This document shows, piece by piece, positions 33,560-44,188 of a DNA stretch of 64,000 nt. The notes below the pieces were generated by a model. The model was not told the DNA's origin and did no database searches. It saw only the letters and a program-made list of their open reading frames with translations. This DNA is from Eustoma russellianum (lineage: Eukaryota; Streptophyta; Magnoliopsida; Gentianales; Gentianaceae). The position numbers and the translations under genes were made by a program. The stretch's first letter is position 1. Every line of letters starts with the position of its first letter. The stretch spans positions 18,398,017 through 18,462,016 of the forward strand of contig AP025069.1 in NCBI GenBank assembly GCA_036186865.1. Reading direction: 5' to 3'.

Positions 33560-35030
33560 TGATGCAGAAACACTCAGCTATTTAGGACTTTTCTTCAACT
33601 CAAATGATCCAGCTAGAACCAAGGTGGAAGATGCAAAACATTCGAAGAACACCAAACATGTCATTTGTTTAGTTTCAGTCAAAAAATGGAAGAACACTTC
33701 AGCAAATGATTTCAACTTGATTGAGCAAGCCTTAAACCCTCTCAAACAATTATCCTCCCAAGCATTTGAAGTAATACAATGAAGAACTTGTCCAATTTTC
33801 TTGAAGGGAATCAAAAGATCCAAAGAGAAGAAAATTCTGTTTGAACCAAAACCAATGGTTGTTTTTGTATATTCTGATTGTACATTTTACAAAGGCCTAA
33901 GCTACTTTAAATAAGCCAAAAAAGCTTCGAAGGGAAGATAAAAATGTGTGTGGTCCAATAGGAGCAAAAGAAGAAAGTTTAACAAGCTTCAAGTGGGATA
34001 GAAATGATTAGTTCAGCAACTTGCTTCTCGGCAGAAATATTCCCTTTTGTTTGCAAGCTGTTTTTGCCTTTGATTTGTGATTGGTTCAGCTCCTCCCTGC
34101 TTTGGGACATTATTTGACACGTCCTTGATGAGTTGGATAGGTCCCTTGCAGTTGATTGGTTGAGATACCCACTTGAACAATCAAGAAAACAAAATCTGTC
34201 CAGATTTGCCCCTGAATTGTTTTGCAATATAACTTAATCTTCCAATCAGAATTAGCTCTTGCACATCAAATTAAAGTTGTAGATCGTTTCTTTTAGATGT
34301 GTGTAGACACCAAAATGATTTCATTTCTAGCTGAAATGAGTGAGTTATGCCTGTTTGAAGTTGACCTGCTTAGGGTGTCTACGTTTGAAGCTACTGAGTC
34401 AGCAGCCAGCTTACTTGAAACGATTGTGTAGCTTGATACAAGCCTTTTCTAGGAAAGTGCGGGCATCAAANNNNNNNNNNCAAGCCTTTTCTAGGAAAGT
34501 GCGGGCATCAACATTGTAGCTTATCCTCTTAGCGTTCACCTACAACTAGAATCACGTCAATTGGAGTTGTTGTTGATGAGTTATGGTTGAAATACTAGGA
34601 GGGTGTCAACCTGCCAGCTTGCCTTTTCCACTCAGCTTTGTGTTTGAACGTTTGGCATGGTTTCCATCAAGCTTCCTTTGCCTAAAATCAGTTCAAACAT
34701 ACACCAAAAGACATATGCAACATATTAGGACATGTCTAGGTTAGTTTACAAAAACTTATAAAGGAAAGAAAGCTAAGCACTCAACATTATGAACAATACA
34801 CACAAGATACCTAATATATTACAAACATGGTTCAAAACTAAATTAAAGCTTGTAGCAAATGGACCCAATGGAGGCTATCTTCACTTGGTTCATCCTCAAC
34901 ATGCTTGTAAAGGAAGGTTCTCACTTCATGCCTCAATTTCTTGGCCATGCTCCTTGTTATAAGACCTTTGTCTTGCATTGGTGTGCCTCCCACTGTGGTT
35001 GGTTCTTCTTAACTTGGATGGGGCTCATCA
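33560..35030 (-). mobile_element. CRM-like LTR (family C type) with sequence gap
   Basis: Plus-strand ends are TGATGCAGAAACACTC and GGGGCTCATCA. A primer-binding site lies immediately on its downstream side, making it the 5' LTR of the minus-strand element ending near 30,830. It shares AATGGACCCAATGGAGGC and the 34,150-34,690 segment with other family C LTRs (55.1 kb, 63.5 kb). It contains the N run 34,471-34,480. Confidence 0.8.
34439..34511. other. Assembly gap flanked by a duplicated 31-mer
   Basis: Ten N's (34,471-34,480) sit between two identical copies of a 31-base word beginning CAAGCCTTTTCTAGG (34,439-34,469 and 34,481-34,511). The homologous LTR at 63.8 kb has this segment once, so the duplication is probably a joining artefact. 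Confidence 0.95.
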
Positions 35031-35133
35031 TGTTCTCCCATTCCTTCTACATGGTTTTTGCAAGATTTTTGGATGCCAACTCATCAAGGTTGTGAATTCA
35101 TTATTATCATCATTTCAAGCTCCTTTGACTGGC
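35031..35133 (+). mobile_element. Fragment of CRM-like LTR (family D)
   Basis: Ends ..CTCCTTTGACTGGC. After removing the tandem LTR insert it joins CCAAAGATAGCTCATG at 37,268, comparable to ..AGGGGGCCGGCCATTTTAC in LTR family A. I read it as part of the LTR that continues at 37,263 and 53,928. Support is limited to this joint. Confidence 0.45.
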
Positions 35134-37262
35134 TGATGCACACATACGTGCAAGATGTGATAGGTGTGTCTTGGTTAAATTGCACTTCATGCGTTGCATT
35201 TTGTGTGTTTTAATTTCTTGAATTTTGATTTATTGTCCTTTCTTTTACTTGTTTGATGCTTGTTATGTCTTTGCTTGCTTTGTAGAGGCTCTTGGAGTTG
35301 CCAAACCTGTTTGGAAGTGTTAAATTAAGAATGGTGAAAAGTGTTGAAAATTGCTTGAAATTTGTGGAAGTGTAACTCATTCATAAAAACTCCAAATTGG
35401 ATCATTCAAAATATAAAAGTCAAGCTCAGGACCTGAACTAAATTTCTTAAGGAGGATTCTTCTTCAAATTCGACTTGCATCCATAGAAAAAAGGTCAGTC
35501 AACCAAGAGCACCATTTCTGCCTAAAATCTAGCACATGAACTCTGTGGACGTGTAAATCATTCTTACAAACTCCAAATTAGGTCATTCAAAATCCAAATG
35601 TCAAGCTCAGGACGTGAACTAAAATTTTCAAGAAGGACACTCGTTCAAATTCAGCTTGTATCTGGGGGAAATGTTGTGTCAACTAGAGGCGAGAATCCAG
35701 CCTAAAATCCAGCATTTGGTTCACTTCTTGGAGATTGACTTCTTTAATCATTTTTAAGAGGCTCCAGCCATTTGTAACCAGGTCTAAGACTAGAATATGT
35801 GAATGTTTATTGCATCATTGACTAGGATAGGTCTTAGATTAAGTTTGGTCCTATTCAAAAGCTAAGAAACATTTGTACATTTCAGCTTGGTTGAAGAATA
35901 AAAATTCTGTTGCTTTTCTCCATAGAAGGCAGCCTTGTTTTCCACTAAAAATCAAGTATAAAAACCTTCAAAGTTTGAGCATGTTTGAGGGTGATTACCA
36001 AGACAAGATGAATGCTGCCTAGTAGGGGGTTTATCATTTGCCTAGTACACACCATTCCTCAAAGCTTGGTTGCTCAAGTCAGCCGATCCTAAGACTTTGG
36101 AAGCAAGAAGGAGCTTGGCCCCTTTGTGCCTAACCCACTATTGGAGGAGAAGTTTGGATAAAAGAGTGGGAACCTACTTGTGCTTCCATCACTATTGATG
36201 CACATATACGTGCAAGACGTTATAGGTGTGTCTTAGTTAAATTGCACTTCATGTGTTGCATTTTGTGTGTTTTAATTTCTTGAATTTTCATTTATTATCC
36301 TTTCTTTTACTTGTTCGATGCTTGTTATGTCTTTTCTTGCTTTGTAGGGGGTCTTGGAGTTCCCAAACCCTTTTGGAAGTGTTAGACCAAGAATGCTGAA
36401 AAATGCTGAAAATTGCTTGATCTTTGTGGACGTGTAACTCATTCATACAAACTCCAAAATTGGGTCATTCAAAAGCTAAAAGTCAAGCTCAGACCTGAAC
36501 TAAATTTCTTAAGCGGGATTCTTCTTCAAATTCGACTTGCATCCACAGGAAAAAAGGCCAGTCAACCAAGGGCACCATTTCTGCCTAAAATCTAGCACTT
36601 GAACTTTGTGGACTTGTACCTCATTCTTACAAACTCCAAATTGGGTCATTCAAAATCCAAATGCCAAGTTCAGTACGTGAACTAAAATTTTCAAGAAGGG
36701 CACTCTTTCAAATTCGGCTTGTATCCATGGGAGACGTTGAGTCAACCAGATGCAAGAATTCAGCCTAAAATCCAGCATTTGCTTTACCTCTTGGAGATTG
36801 ACTTCTTTAATCATTTTTAAGAGGCTCCATCCATTTGTAATTAGGTCTAAGACCAGAATATGTGAATTTTTATTGCACCATTGACTAGGATAGGTCTTAG
36901 ATTAAATTTGGTCCTATTTAAAGGCTAAGAAACGTTTGTGCATTTGAGCTTGGTTGAAGAATAAAAATTCTGTTTGTTTTCTCCTTTGAAGGCGCCTTTT
37001 TTTCTTGATTTTTCACTAAAAATCAAGTCTAAAAACCTTCAAATTTTGAGCATGCTTGAGGGTGATTTCCAATACAAGATGAATGCTGCCTAGGTGGGTG
37101 TTTATCATTTGCCTAGTCCACACCATTCTTCAAGGCTTGGTTGCTCATTTCAGCCTATCTAAAGACATTGGAAGCAAGGAGGAGCTTGGCCCCTTTGTGG
37201 CTAACCCATTATTGGAGGAAAAACTTGGATAAAAGAGTGGGCTCCTACTCGCGCTCGCATCA
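35134..37262 (+). mobile_element. Two CRM-like LTRs (family B) in direct tandem
   Basis: LTR 1 is 35,134-36,191 (TGATGCACACATACG ... GCTTCCATCA) and LTR 2 is 36,196-37,262 (TGATGCACATATACG ... GCTCGCATCA), with only CTAT between them. CTGGC (35,129-35,133) and CCGGC (37,263-37,267) flank the pair, a 5-bp target duplication with one mismatch, so the pair looks like one insertion. Each LTR is homologous to 4,037-5,079. No gag, pol, primer-binding site or polypurine tract remains. Confidence 0.88.
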
Positions 37263-37443
37263 CCGGCCAAAGATAGCTCATGTTTGAAGACAAATTGAAT
37301 TCAAACTTGAATTCAAATTCAAAGGCAATTCAAATTCAACCAACTTTTGAATTTCAACTCCAAGCATCTTCCAACTTCAAAATTCAGCCAACAAGCATCC
37401 TATTGGCTATCTAAACTGCAGCACAGACGAGGCTCAATGGATC
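37263..37443 (+). mobile_element. CRM-like LTR family D, middle fragment
   Basis: Rich in GAATTCAAATTC-type words like LTR family A. It ends at GGATC (37,439-37,443), the left target duplication of the complete gypsy element, and continues at 53,928. Confidence 0.6.
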
Positions 37444-38827
37444 TGATGAGGATCAAGGGTCCGATGAGGATCAAGGGCCCCATCAAGAGGTTAAGGGTCC
37501 TATGACAAGAAGGAGGGCATAGGAACTTTGTCATCAAGTTGCCACCTTCTTCTACAAGCATGCTCAAGATGAACCTAAGACTCCTTGGGTTCATTTCATT
37601 GAACCTTCAACTTGAACGTGTATCAGCATGCACGTCTACATTCTTTGTCTTTAAATTTTATCTTGTGTCGTGTGATCTTAGTTTTATGTATTTGCTTTGT
37701 AAGTAAATTAGGTACATGAAATTTTGAAGAGAATGTTTGAAGATAATGTTTGTCTACACTAAGACATATTCAAAGGTGTCCAAGATAGAATCTCTTGATC
37801 AAGTTGAAATCAAAATCATCTCCATTATCCACAAGGAGGGGGCCGGCCATTTTACAAGTAAAAGGATAATGATCAATTGAATTTAAATTCAAAGCCAAAC
37901 TTGAATTTAAATTCAACCTTGATTTGAATTCAAGTTTCAACCAGATTAAGCCTTAAAATTTGAGATGAGTTCAGCCAAGATAAGGAGCCTTCCACACGCC
38001 ATTTTTGAAGAAAAAAGAAGGAGATAAAATCCAATTCAAATTGAATCCAAATTTGAATTTGAATTCAAACTTCAATCATCTTTTGAAATCAACTCCAACC
38101 ATGTTATCATCATCAAATTCAGATTTCAAGACCTTCTTGGACCTCTCATACACGGCTGGAACCAAGGAAAAGATGTGCAAAAAACAAATCCAAAGAAGCT
38201 CAAATTCAAACTCAACTTGAATTCGAATTCACCGAACTTTTTGAATTCAAGTTCAGCACATTCTACTTATCAAAATCAGCTTCTCCAAGACTCCATCAAC
38301 TCCTCAAACATGGCTGGACATAGAGGAGATAGCATCTTGCAAGCATTTTAATTTTTAGCTAGAATTATCTTAGTTTTAAAATTCAAGCAAGTTCAAATTT
38401 AAACATTTGTTAGATAGCTTTATTTGAATTATTTCTAGCCATTTCAAGCTGAAGGGGGACGTTTTTTAGGCCTATAAATAGACCACTTTGGCTGATTGTA
38501 AACACACCTTTTGATGAATAAGAATCCTTGATATTTCTCACTTTGTGTGAGACTTTGTTTTCTTGGTTTTGCATTAAAAACCTAGGTTAAGATCCTTCAA
38601 AGTTGAGCATATTGAACATATTGCCATTGCTTAAAGGTGCCGTCTAGGAGGGCCGTTTTGGTTTGCCTGATCAACGACCATCTCGAAGTGTTGGTCTTGC
38701 TCATTCGTTTAATCCACACGTTTTTTATCACTAAGGAAGCAAGGGGAAGTCTTCTTCCCTGTGCCTAACCCTTTGTGAAGGACGTTTGGAAGGTGGAATC
38801 GTTGGAGCCCACGAGTTGCACGCATCA
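37444..38827 (+). repeat. 5' LTR of family A element
   Basis: 1,384 bp, TGATGAGGATCAAGG ... GTTGCACGCATCA. The U3 holds many GAATTCAAATTT words (about 37,880-38,270). TATAAATA is at 38,473, and the R/U5 contains a leader ending at the primer-binding site. The first 107-bp block is single here but duplicated in the 3' LTR. Confidence 0.95.
38473..38480 (+). promoter_or_regulatory. TATA box of the family A LTR
   Basis: TATAAATA in AGGCCTATAAATAGACC. It is conserved in the 3' LTR (53,566) and in the minus-strand fragment (29,935-29,942), so it is a good candidate core promoter for element RNA. Confidence 0.65.
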
Positions 38828-38830
38828 AAT

Positions 38831-38842
38831 TGGTATCAGAGC
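38831..38842 (+). other. Primer-binding site, initiator tRNA-Met
   Basis: TGGTATCAGAGC, followed by ACAGG, three bases after LTR end GCATCA. Exact match to the usual plant initiator tRNA-Met complement. Confidence 0.95.
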
Positions 38843-40064
38843 ACAGGTTACTCTATTCCACCATCTATCATTTCCTTTTCGTTTGAGTCTAGTCATTTCA
38901 ATTTCAGTTGAGTCCTTCTTCTACCCCTCACTCTACACGCCATTGTCTTGCATCTCATACAAAACAAAAAAAACAAACAAAACGTCCACATTTGCTTTGA
39001 GTCACGTTGCTGCATTTTGCTTTTTCATCATTCAAGTGTCATTTCCTTTATTTCCTTTTCGCATCACAATCTGATTTTGAGTCGTTCAAACTCGAACAAA
39101 TTAGGGTTCGTTGCATTTTAGGGTACATTCAGCCTTCTTTTAAATATTCCAACCATCAGCCTAAAAAGCTACCTCGGTTTCAAATCATCTTGTTGCTACC
39201 GAAGCTTTTAGTTGGTGATGATTGTATGCATCTTGTGATTCGCATTGTGATTGATTTCATGCTATAAATCTAGTAGTCCTACGTGTGCTTGTCTTCACAA
39301 CCTACTTGCAACACCAACCAAACCCTAAAACCAGCCCCACACCCCACGGCCCATCCAGCCCCACCCAACCCAACTCTAAAACTCGCCAAGCTGATCCCAA
39401 ATAGCCCTATTTACACCCCAAACAAAAAGCCCCAAACCAATTTTACCAAATACAATCAGATTCTAAAGATCCCAATTCATTCAAATAAACCCTAACCCTA
39501 GAATTTGAATTTTGTTCAAATTCTGTCCTAGACCAACCAATATCCAAATTGACCACACCAATCATCAATTACCAACCCAAATAGTCAATTTACAACACCC
39601 ATTCCGTTCCTACAACCCCATTCCGCAAAATCCCAAAACATTCAAAAACACCCTAAATCAAAACCCTAACCCTAACCCCCATTCGGTCTTACCCCAATTT
39701 CCTTCACTTTCCAAGGTTATTTTTGTTGCAAGTCCAAGATACAAATTGCATTTTAAATACATTGCACTCTTCTGTCCAAAAACGCAAGTGCTAAGTGCAA
39801 AACGCGTGAAATTCCAATTCTGCCCTTAGTCAAAAAAAAGAATCTGAACCTTGCTCAATTGAAATAGCAAGGAAGAAAAAGAAATACAAAAGAACAAGAG
39901 AAAAGAAAAAGGGCAAAACGTTTGTGCCTTGCGTGGAAAAGTTTTGACACGACTTGCAAACCTTGGATACCATATTACCCCACATTGCCGTCCCCTATAT
40001 ACCCTCCTCCCCATCTCCTAATCTTCTTGAACCAACCACACATTTGGTTGCTCGATTGTTGCAT
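38843..40064 (+). other. Leader of family A element, left part
   Basis: About 1.2 kb without recognised coding. It includes a C- and A-rich stretch (39,300-39,700) with CCCTAACCCTAA-like words. Open frames of up to about 105 codons here have no domains. The leader is split by the nested copia, with target site TGCAT at 40,060-40,064. Confidence 0.8.
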
Positions 40065-43004
40065 TGTAGGATCTGCAAGGCACCACTAGAAGGGGAGGGT
40101 TGAATAGATGGTGCGGAAAGTGTGGTTTTTAAAATTTCTTTAAACTTGAACAATTCGAGTTCTGAAAACAGATTCTGTTTTCAGGACCAGTTTTAAAACG
40201 TTTTTAAAACTAGGTTAGAGGTCTCCAAAAATTATGAAACGGTAGATGGTTTTGAAAAATTAATTCCTATTTGTGTGAACGTCCAAATTCTCTGAAAATT
40301 TAACCACTAACTCTTTATATACTATATTTAAATGGGTTGAAACAGTTTTGCAAAATTCTTTTGGGAAGTAGGTCAACTACAATCAAAGTCTCAACCTTTG
40401 CAAGTATGAAAATCAGACTGCATTAGTCTCAGAACTTTTGATGTTTGATTGACTTATACTTATCCAAAAGGGTTGAAACTTGTGCCAAATTAACCCTAGA
40501 ACGTGTGAGTATATTTCTGGTAATTTTCGTGATTTTTGAAATTCGTTAACTATTTTTACGAATGCGAACAAGAAGGATAATCAGTGCAGTAACTGAAAAG
40601 TAAATGCAGAAAGTAAATGGCACCAAGAATTTTATACTGGTTCGGTTATAAACAACCTACTCCAGTCTTCAAGGAACACCTTCCTTGGTTCACACTAATC
40701 ACACACACGCAGTACACCTTACTGCAGCGTTGATGGAGTTACACACCAACTCCAACCCTTTACAAACCTTGTATGTTCAATACAATTGGCACGAACACCA
40801 CCACCTAGCAAGAATGAAGATTGATCACACCTTGATCAATCTTTTACAAAGATATAGAATTAATGGTGGTTTATATCAAGCCTATTCAAGATTGAAAGAA
40901 TATGAATACAATAGGCTTACAAGAAGAAAGAAAGAAAGAGAGAATGTAGAAGAAGAAGAACTAGGCTTTTTGATCACTTTGATTTTGCAATGCTTGGCCT
41001 TGTTTTGTTTGCTCTATTCTCTTTCCTTTTAATGTGTGCAGGCCGTCCCCTAGGTGGTGTCTCCCACTATTGAAAATTATTTTTTAAGTCCTTGAGAGAG
41101 TGTAAGACATCATTGTGACAATATCTTGCTTACTTGGCATCTTCTTATTGGATGATCATTTAGTCTTCGCTTACTTGGCACCTTCTCATTGGATGAATGT
41201 TGTCATCATGATGACTTGGAAAAAAATCTGAGAATACACTTAAACATATGCCAAAAATCATCACAAAATAACTTCCATAAATCATAAGATATATCACATA
41301 AATTGCAAGATAAAAATCCTTCCCAACTTAATGAAAAAATCGGCCAACTAGTGATATTGCCATGCTGAAAATTCAGCATGTGCATCATTTAAGTTTATTC
41401 AAAATAATGCCCAATTTACCTTGGTTTTTTTTTTAAAAATTGAATCACCAAGTTATGGTAAGTATTGCTATCATATGAGAAATAAACTTGGACACTTCCA
41501 AGCTTACAAATTCGGCCACCATGTCTTACACATGCTGAAAAATTTTCAGCATGTGTAATATATAAAATATTACAGTTTATTAATTTAAATAATATTCAAA
41601 TCATTTCCATTTCTTCTTCCAATCAATCACACAATAAAAGATGACAAATTATATCTCATTTAAGTGATAAAATCGGCTAGCAACATTTAGCATGCTGAAA
41701 TTTTCAGCATGTGATATAAGAGAGATATATTTTGAATTCTTACCATTTGTAGCTTCTCTCTTCAATTCACCAACATTGTATGATTGATCCTTGACCAATC
41801 AATATGCCAACAAGGCTCCAAATAAGCTCCATCTCAGCTGTAGGTGGCGTTGGAAATGATTGTGCATGTGCTGAAATTTATTTTTGCTAACTTTGTAAAA
41901 TAATGCACATTTAATAATACACACATGTTATATTCCAATCAGCCCTTAATTTAATTTTCTAGAACACTTTAAGATGTATATCATATGTAAAAAGTGTCTA
42001 GATACGTGTCACATGATGTACCAAAAACGTTCCATGTGTTGTGTGCGTAGAAAACCGAATTTTCGATATTTATCGATTACCCGATTTTTCTCTAATTTAA
42101 ATTCCAACTTTTGCACATGTTATATATATTATGTTATACATAATATATATAATATATACTTTAAATCTCAGCACTTGGCTGGTCTAAAGTGGTACCATTT
42201 ACATGTGACAAAAATTAAACTTGGAATCTTCACATTTTGGCCTTAATGTGGAGTAATTTGTGTGTGCCAACATGGAAAGTAGTTTTGGCTGAATATTCAG
42301 TGATGTGCACGAAATTTTCATCAGATTTTGATGTATAGGGGCTGGCCATTTATTTATGGCAGGTACGTGACACGTTGGCGAAGTTTCGGCATTCGCCCGA
42401 TACGACAAATTTCGGTTTAGAACCTTTTATCGTGTCGTATTTAATTTGTCATCACCATATCTTATATCATATGATATGAGACCTGAATATACTCATAAAT
42501 ATGAGTTAAGTATAGTGGTGTGACGTTAACGTACGCACGTAAAATATATAACGTGTCGGTAGTACGTTGGAATACATGTGTATGTGCCTTTTTCAAAAAA
42601 TCTGAAAATATATATATTTATATATGTATAGGCGTGTATATATATTAATGATGGGAGGAGGAGAAAACTTTCCTTCCTTAGCCTTGTTGCCTTTGTGCCT
42701 TTTCCAAATGTGGCTTCCTTTAATGAACTACTTAGTTTAATAAACTAAGTACTTCACTTAATGAACTAGTTTAGTTCATTAATAGTGGCACCTGAAAATA
42801 GTATAAACACAACAAATGTTTGCCATATGATGTAAGCTTTAACGCTTCATGGCTCGTTAGTCCAGCAACATTATATATAAGCTAAATAAGGAAAGTACTA
42901 AGCAATATCATGCACACGTTTGTTTATATCATGCACGTTATGCTCGTTTTTGTGCACATTTAAATCATGTATTTGAAAATCACCCAAACCCCTTTTTCTC
43001 TACA
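40065..43004 (-). repeat. 3' LTR of copy 2
   Basis: 2,940 bp; coding-strand ends TGTAGAGAAAAAGGGG and GCAGATCCTACA. It carries hairpin palindromes at 41,361-41,380, 41,528-41,556 (14-base perfect arms) and 41,691-41,711. A 117-bp block present at 44,364-44,480 is deleted here between GAAA microhomologies. The 115-codon frame at 40,685-41,032 is repeated in the other LTR only because the LTRs are copies. Confidence 0.95.
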
Positions 43005-43200
43005 ATCTCCTCCTTTTGATGATTTTCAAAATAACTTATGCACATGATTTAAATCCTATTGCTCCCCCTTCAATCATGCATAAAATCAAAACTTGAATTT
43101 TAAATTCCGAGTCGCTCCCCCTTAATTTATGCAATTAGTCTCTCTCCCCCCCTTAAATCATGCTTTTCTCTCCCCCTTTATTTTGGAAAGCAAATCAAAA
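43005..43200 (-). other. Polypurine tract array of copy 2
   Basis: On the coding strand AAAGGGGGAGAG, AAGGGGGGGAGAGAG, AAGGGGGAGCG and AAGGGGGAGC precede CAAAAGGAGGAGAT at the LTR. The order and spacing resemble 18,677-18,851. Confidence 0.85.
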
Positions 43201-43254
43201 GATGCCCAAAAAAAATCATGCATTTCATCTACTTGCGTTCGTAAGGGCCATTGA

Positions 43255-44130
43255 TTAAACCCTTTGAAAATATCCCTTTTGGTACCCACATTTGGGTGAC
43301 CTTTCTAGGTCTTCCAAAAGGTGAGAAAGGTGATGAGAAGGCAACATAATATATGTTAGGGACAAATGCGTTTGGCCTTTGGCCAAGAATCCCATCATGC
43401 ATGTATTATGGTTTCTGATAAGCATTTCGTTTTGCATGTACGGGACGTGATCTAGATGCATTTTTGTGATATGAGTGTCGCGTATGCATCACTTGTTTCT
43501 TCTCATACCTATATGGCACATAATTATATTTTGCATGATGTGAAGAAGAGATATGACGAGATGAGGGGAGAGGGGGTCTTTGCGTTACTTTAGACGCTAC
43601 GCATGCCTTTGATGTGTCTACTTTCTTAGATAAAACAGACTTGGATGGTTTAGATGATGCTTCGTTTGTCTCAATGTATCCTAATCCAGTTTTATCATTG
43701 TCATGTTTTTGTGATAAAATAATGCGATCCAGCATGTTAGATCCCGTATCAAATTGTTTCATCATTTTCTCTAGTTCGGTATTCCTTGATTTCAAGTTTG
43801 AAATCTTGGATTTCATTTCAGTGTTCTCGGATGTCAATGATGAAATTTCAGACCTTAATGAATTTATGATGCAAGACGACTCTTCTTTTGACTCGTTTAA
43901 TTGAGGACAAGATTTTCGTTAGAAGATTCTAACATCTTCTTGTCTTCAATTAATCGCTTCTTTTGTTTTACAAGAGTTCTAGCAAACTTATGTAATTCAA
44001 GATATTCAACATATAAATCATCATAAGATAATTCAGAATCCGAGTCAGAATCAGAATTTACCTCATTTTCAAATAGTGGAGGCATTTGGCTTGACATACC
44101 TTCTTGCTCGGTTTTGTCACTAGTGGTTGC
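43255..44130 (-). pseudogene. Mini-Gag: N-terminus fused to acidic coiled-coil tail
   Basis: ATG at 44,130 gives MATTSDKTEQEGMSSQMPPL and FENE, then jumps in frame to NSDSDSDSELSYDDLYVEYL and a Lys-rich coiled coil (KKRLIEDKKMLESSNENLV). Compared with copy 1, about 340 residues are gone, including the UBN2-like core and the CCHC knuckle. A one-base deletion near 43,908 then breaks the frame; the tail continues at 43,837-43,406 (TSENTEMKSKISNLKSRN). Linker fragments with LEDLERSPK and the WVPKG region follow to 43,255. Without core and knuckle it should not assemble particles or bind RNA as a Gag. Whether the coiled-coil piece is made is unknown. Confidence 0.85.
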
Positions 44131-44174
44131 CATCTCACTTGAAACGTTGGATCCTTTGAAGTGAGTGTTCCTGC

Positions 44175-44186
44175 GCTCTGATACCA
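44175..44186 (-). other. Primer-binding site, initiator tRNA-Met
   Basis: The minus strand reads TGGTATCAGAGC followed by GCAGG, two bases after LTR end CTACA at 44,189. Exact match. Confidence 0.95.
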
Positions 44187-44188
44187 AT

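Noticed and set aside
39487..39680. CCCTAACCCTAA words resembling plant telomere repeat
   Set aside because: Only two short clusters of two or three units in a C- and A-rich leader, and the unit is CCCTAA rather than CCCTAAA; not a telomeric array.
38775..39829. Four short plus-strand frames in the gypsy leader
   Set aside because: Between primer-binding site and gag; compositionally biased, no domains, no repeat of the frames in sister elements.
40685..41032. 115-codon open frame repeated almost exactly at 44,927-45,274
   Set aside because: It lies in the two LTRs of one element; identity reflects recent LTR duplication. No domain, and it is antisense to the element.
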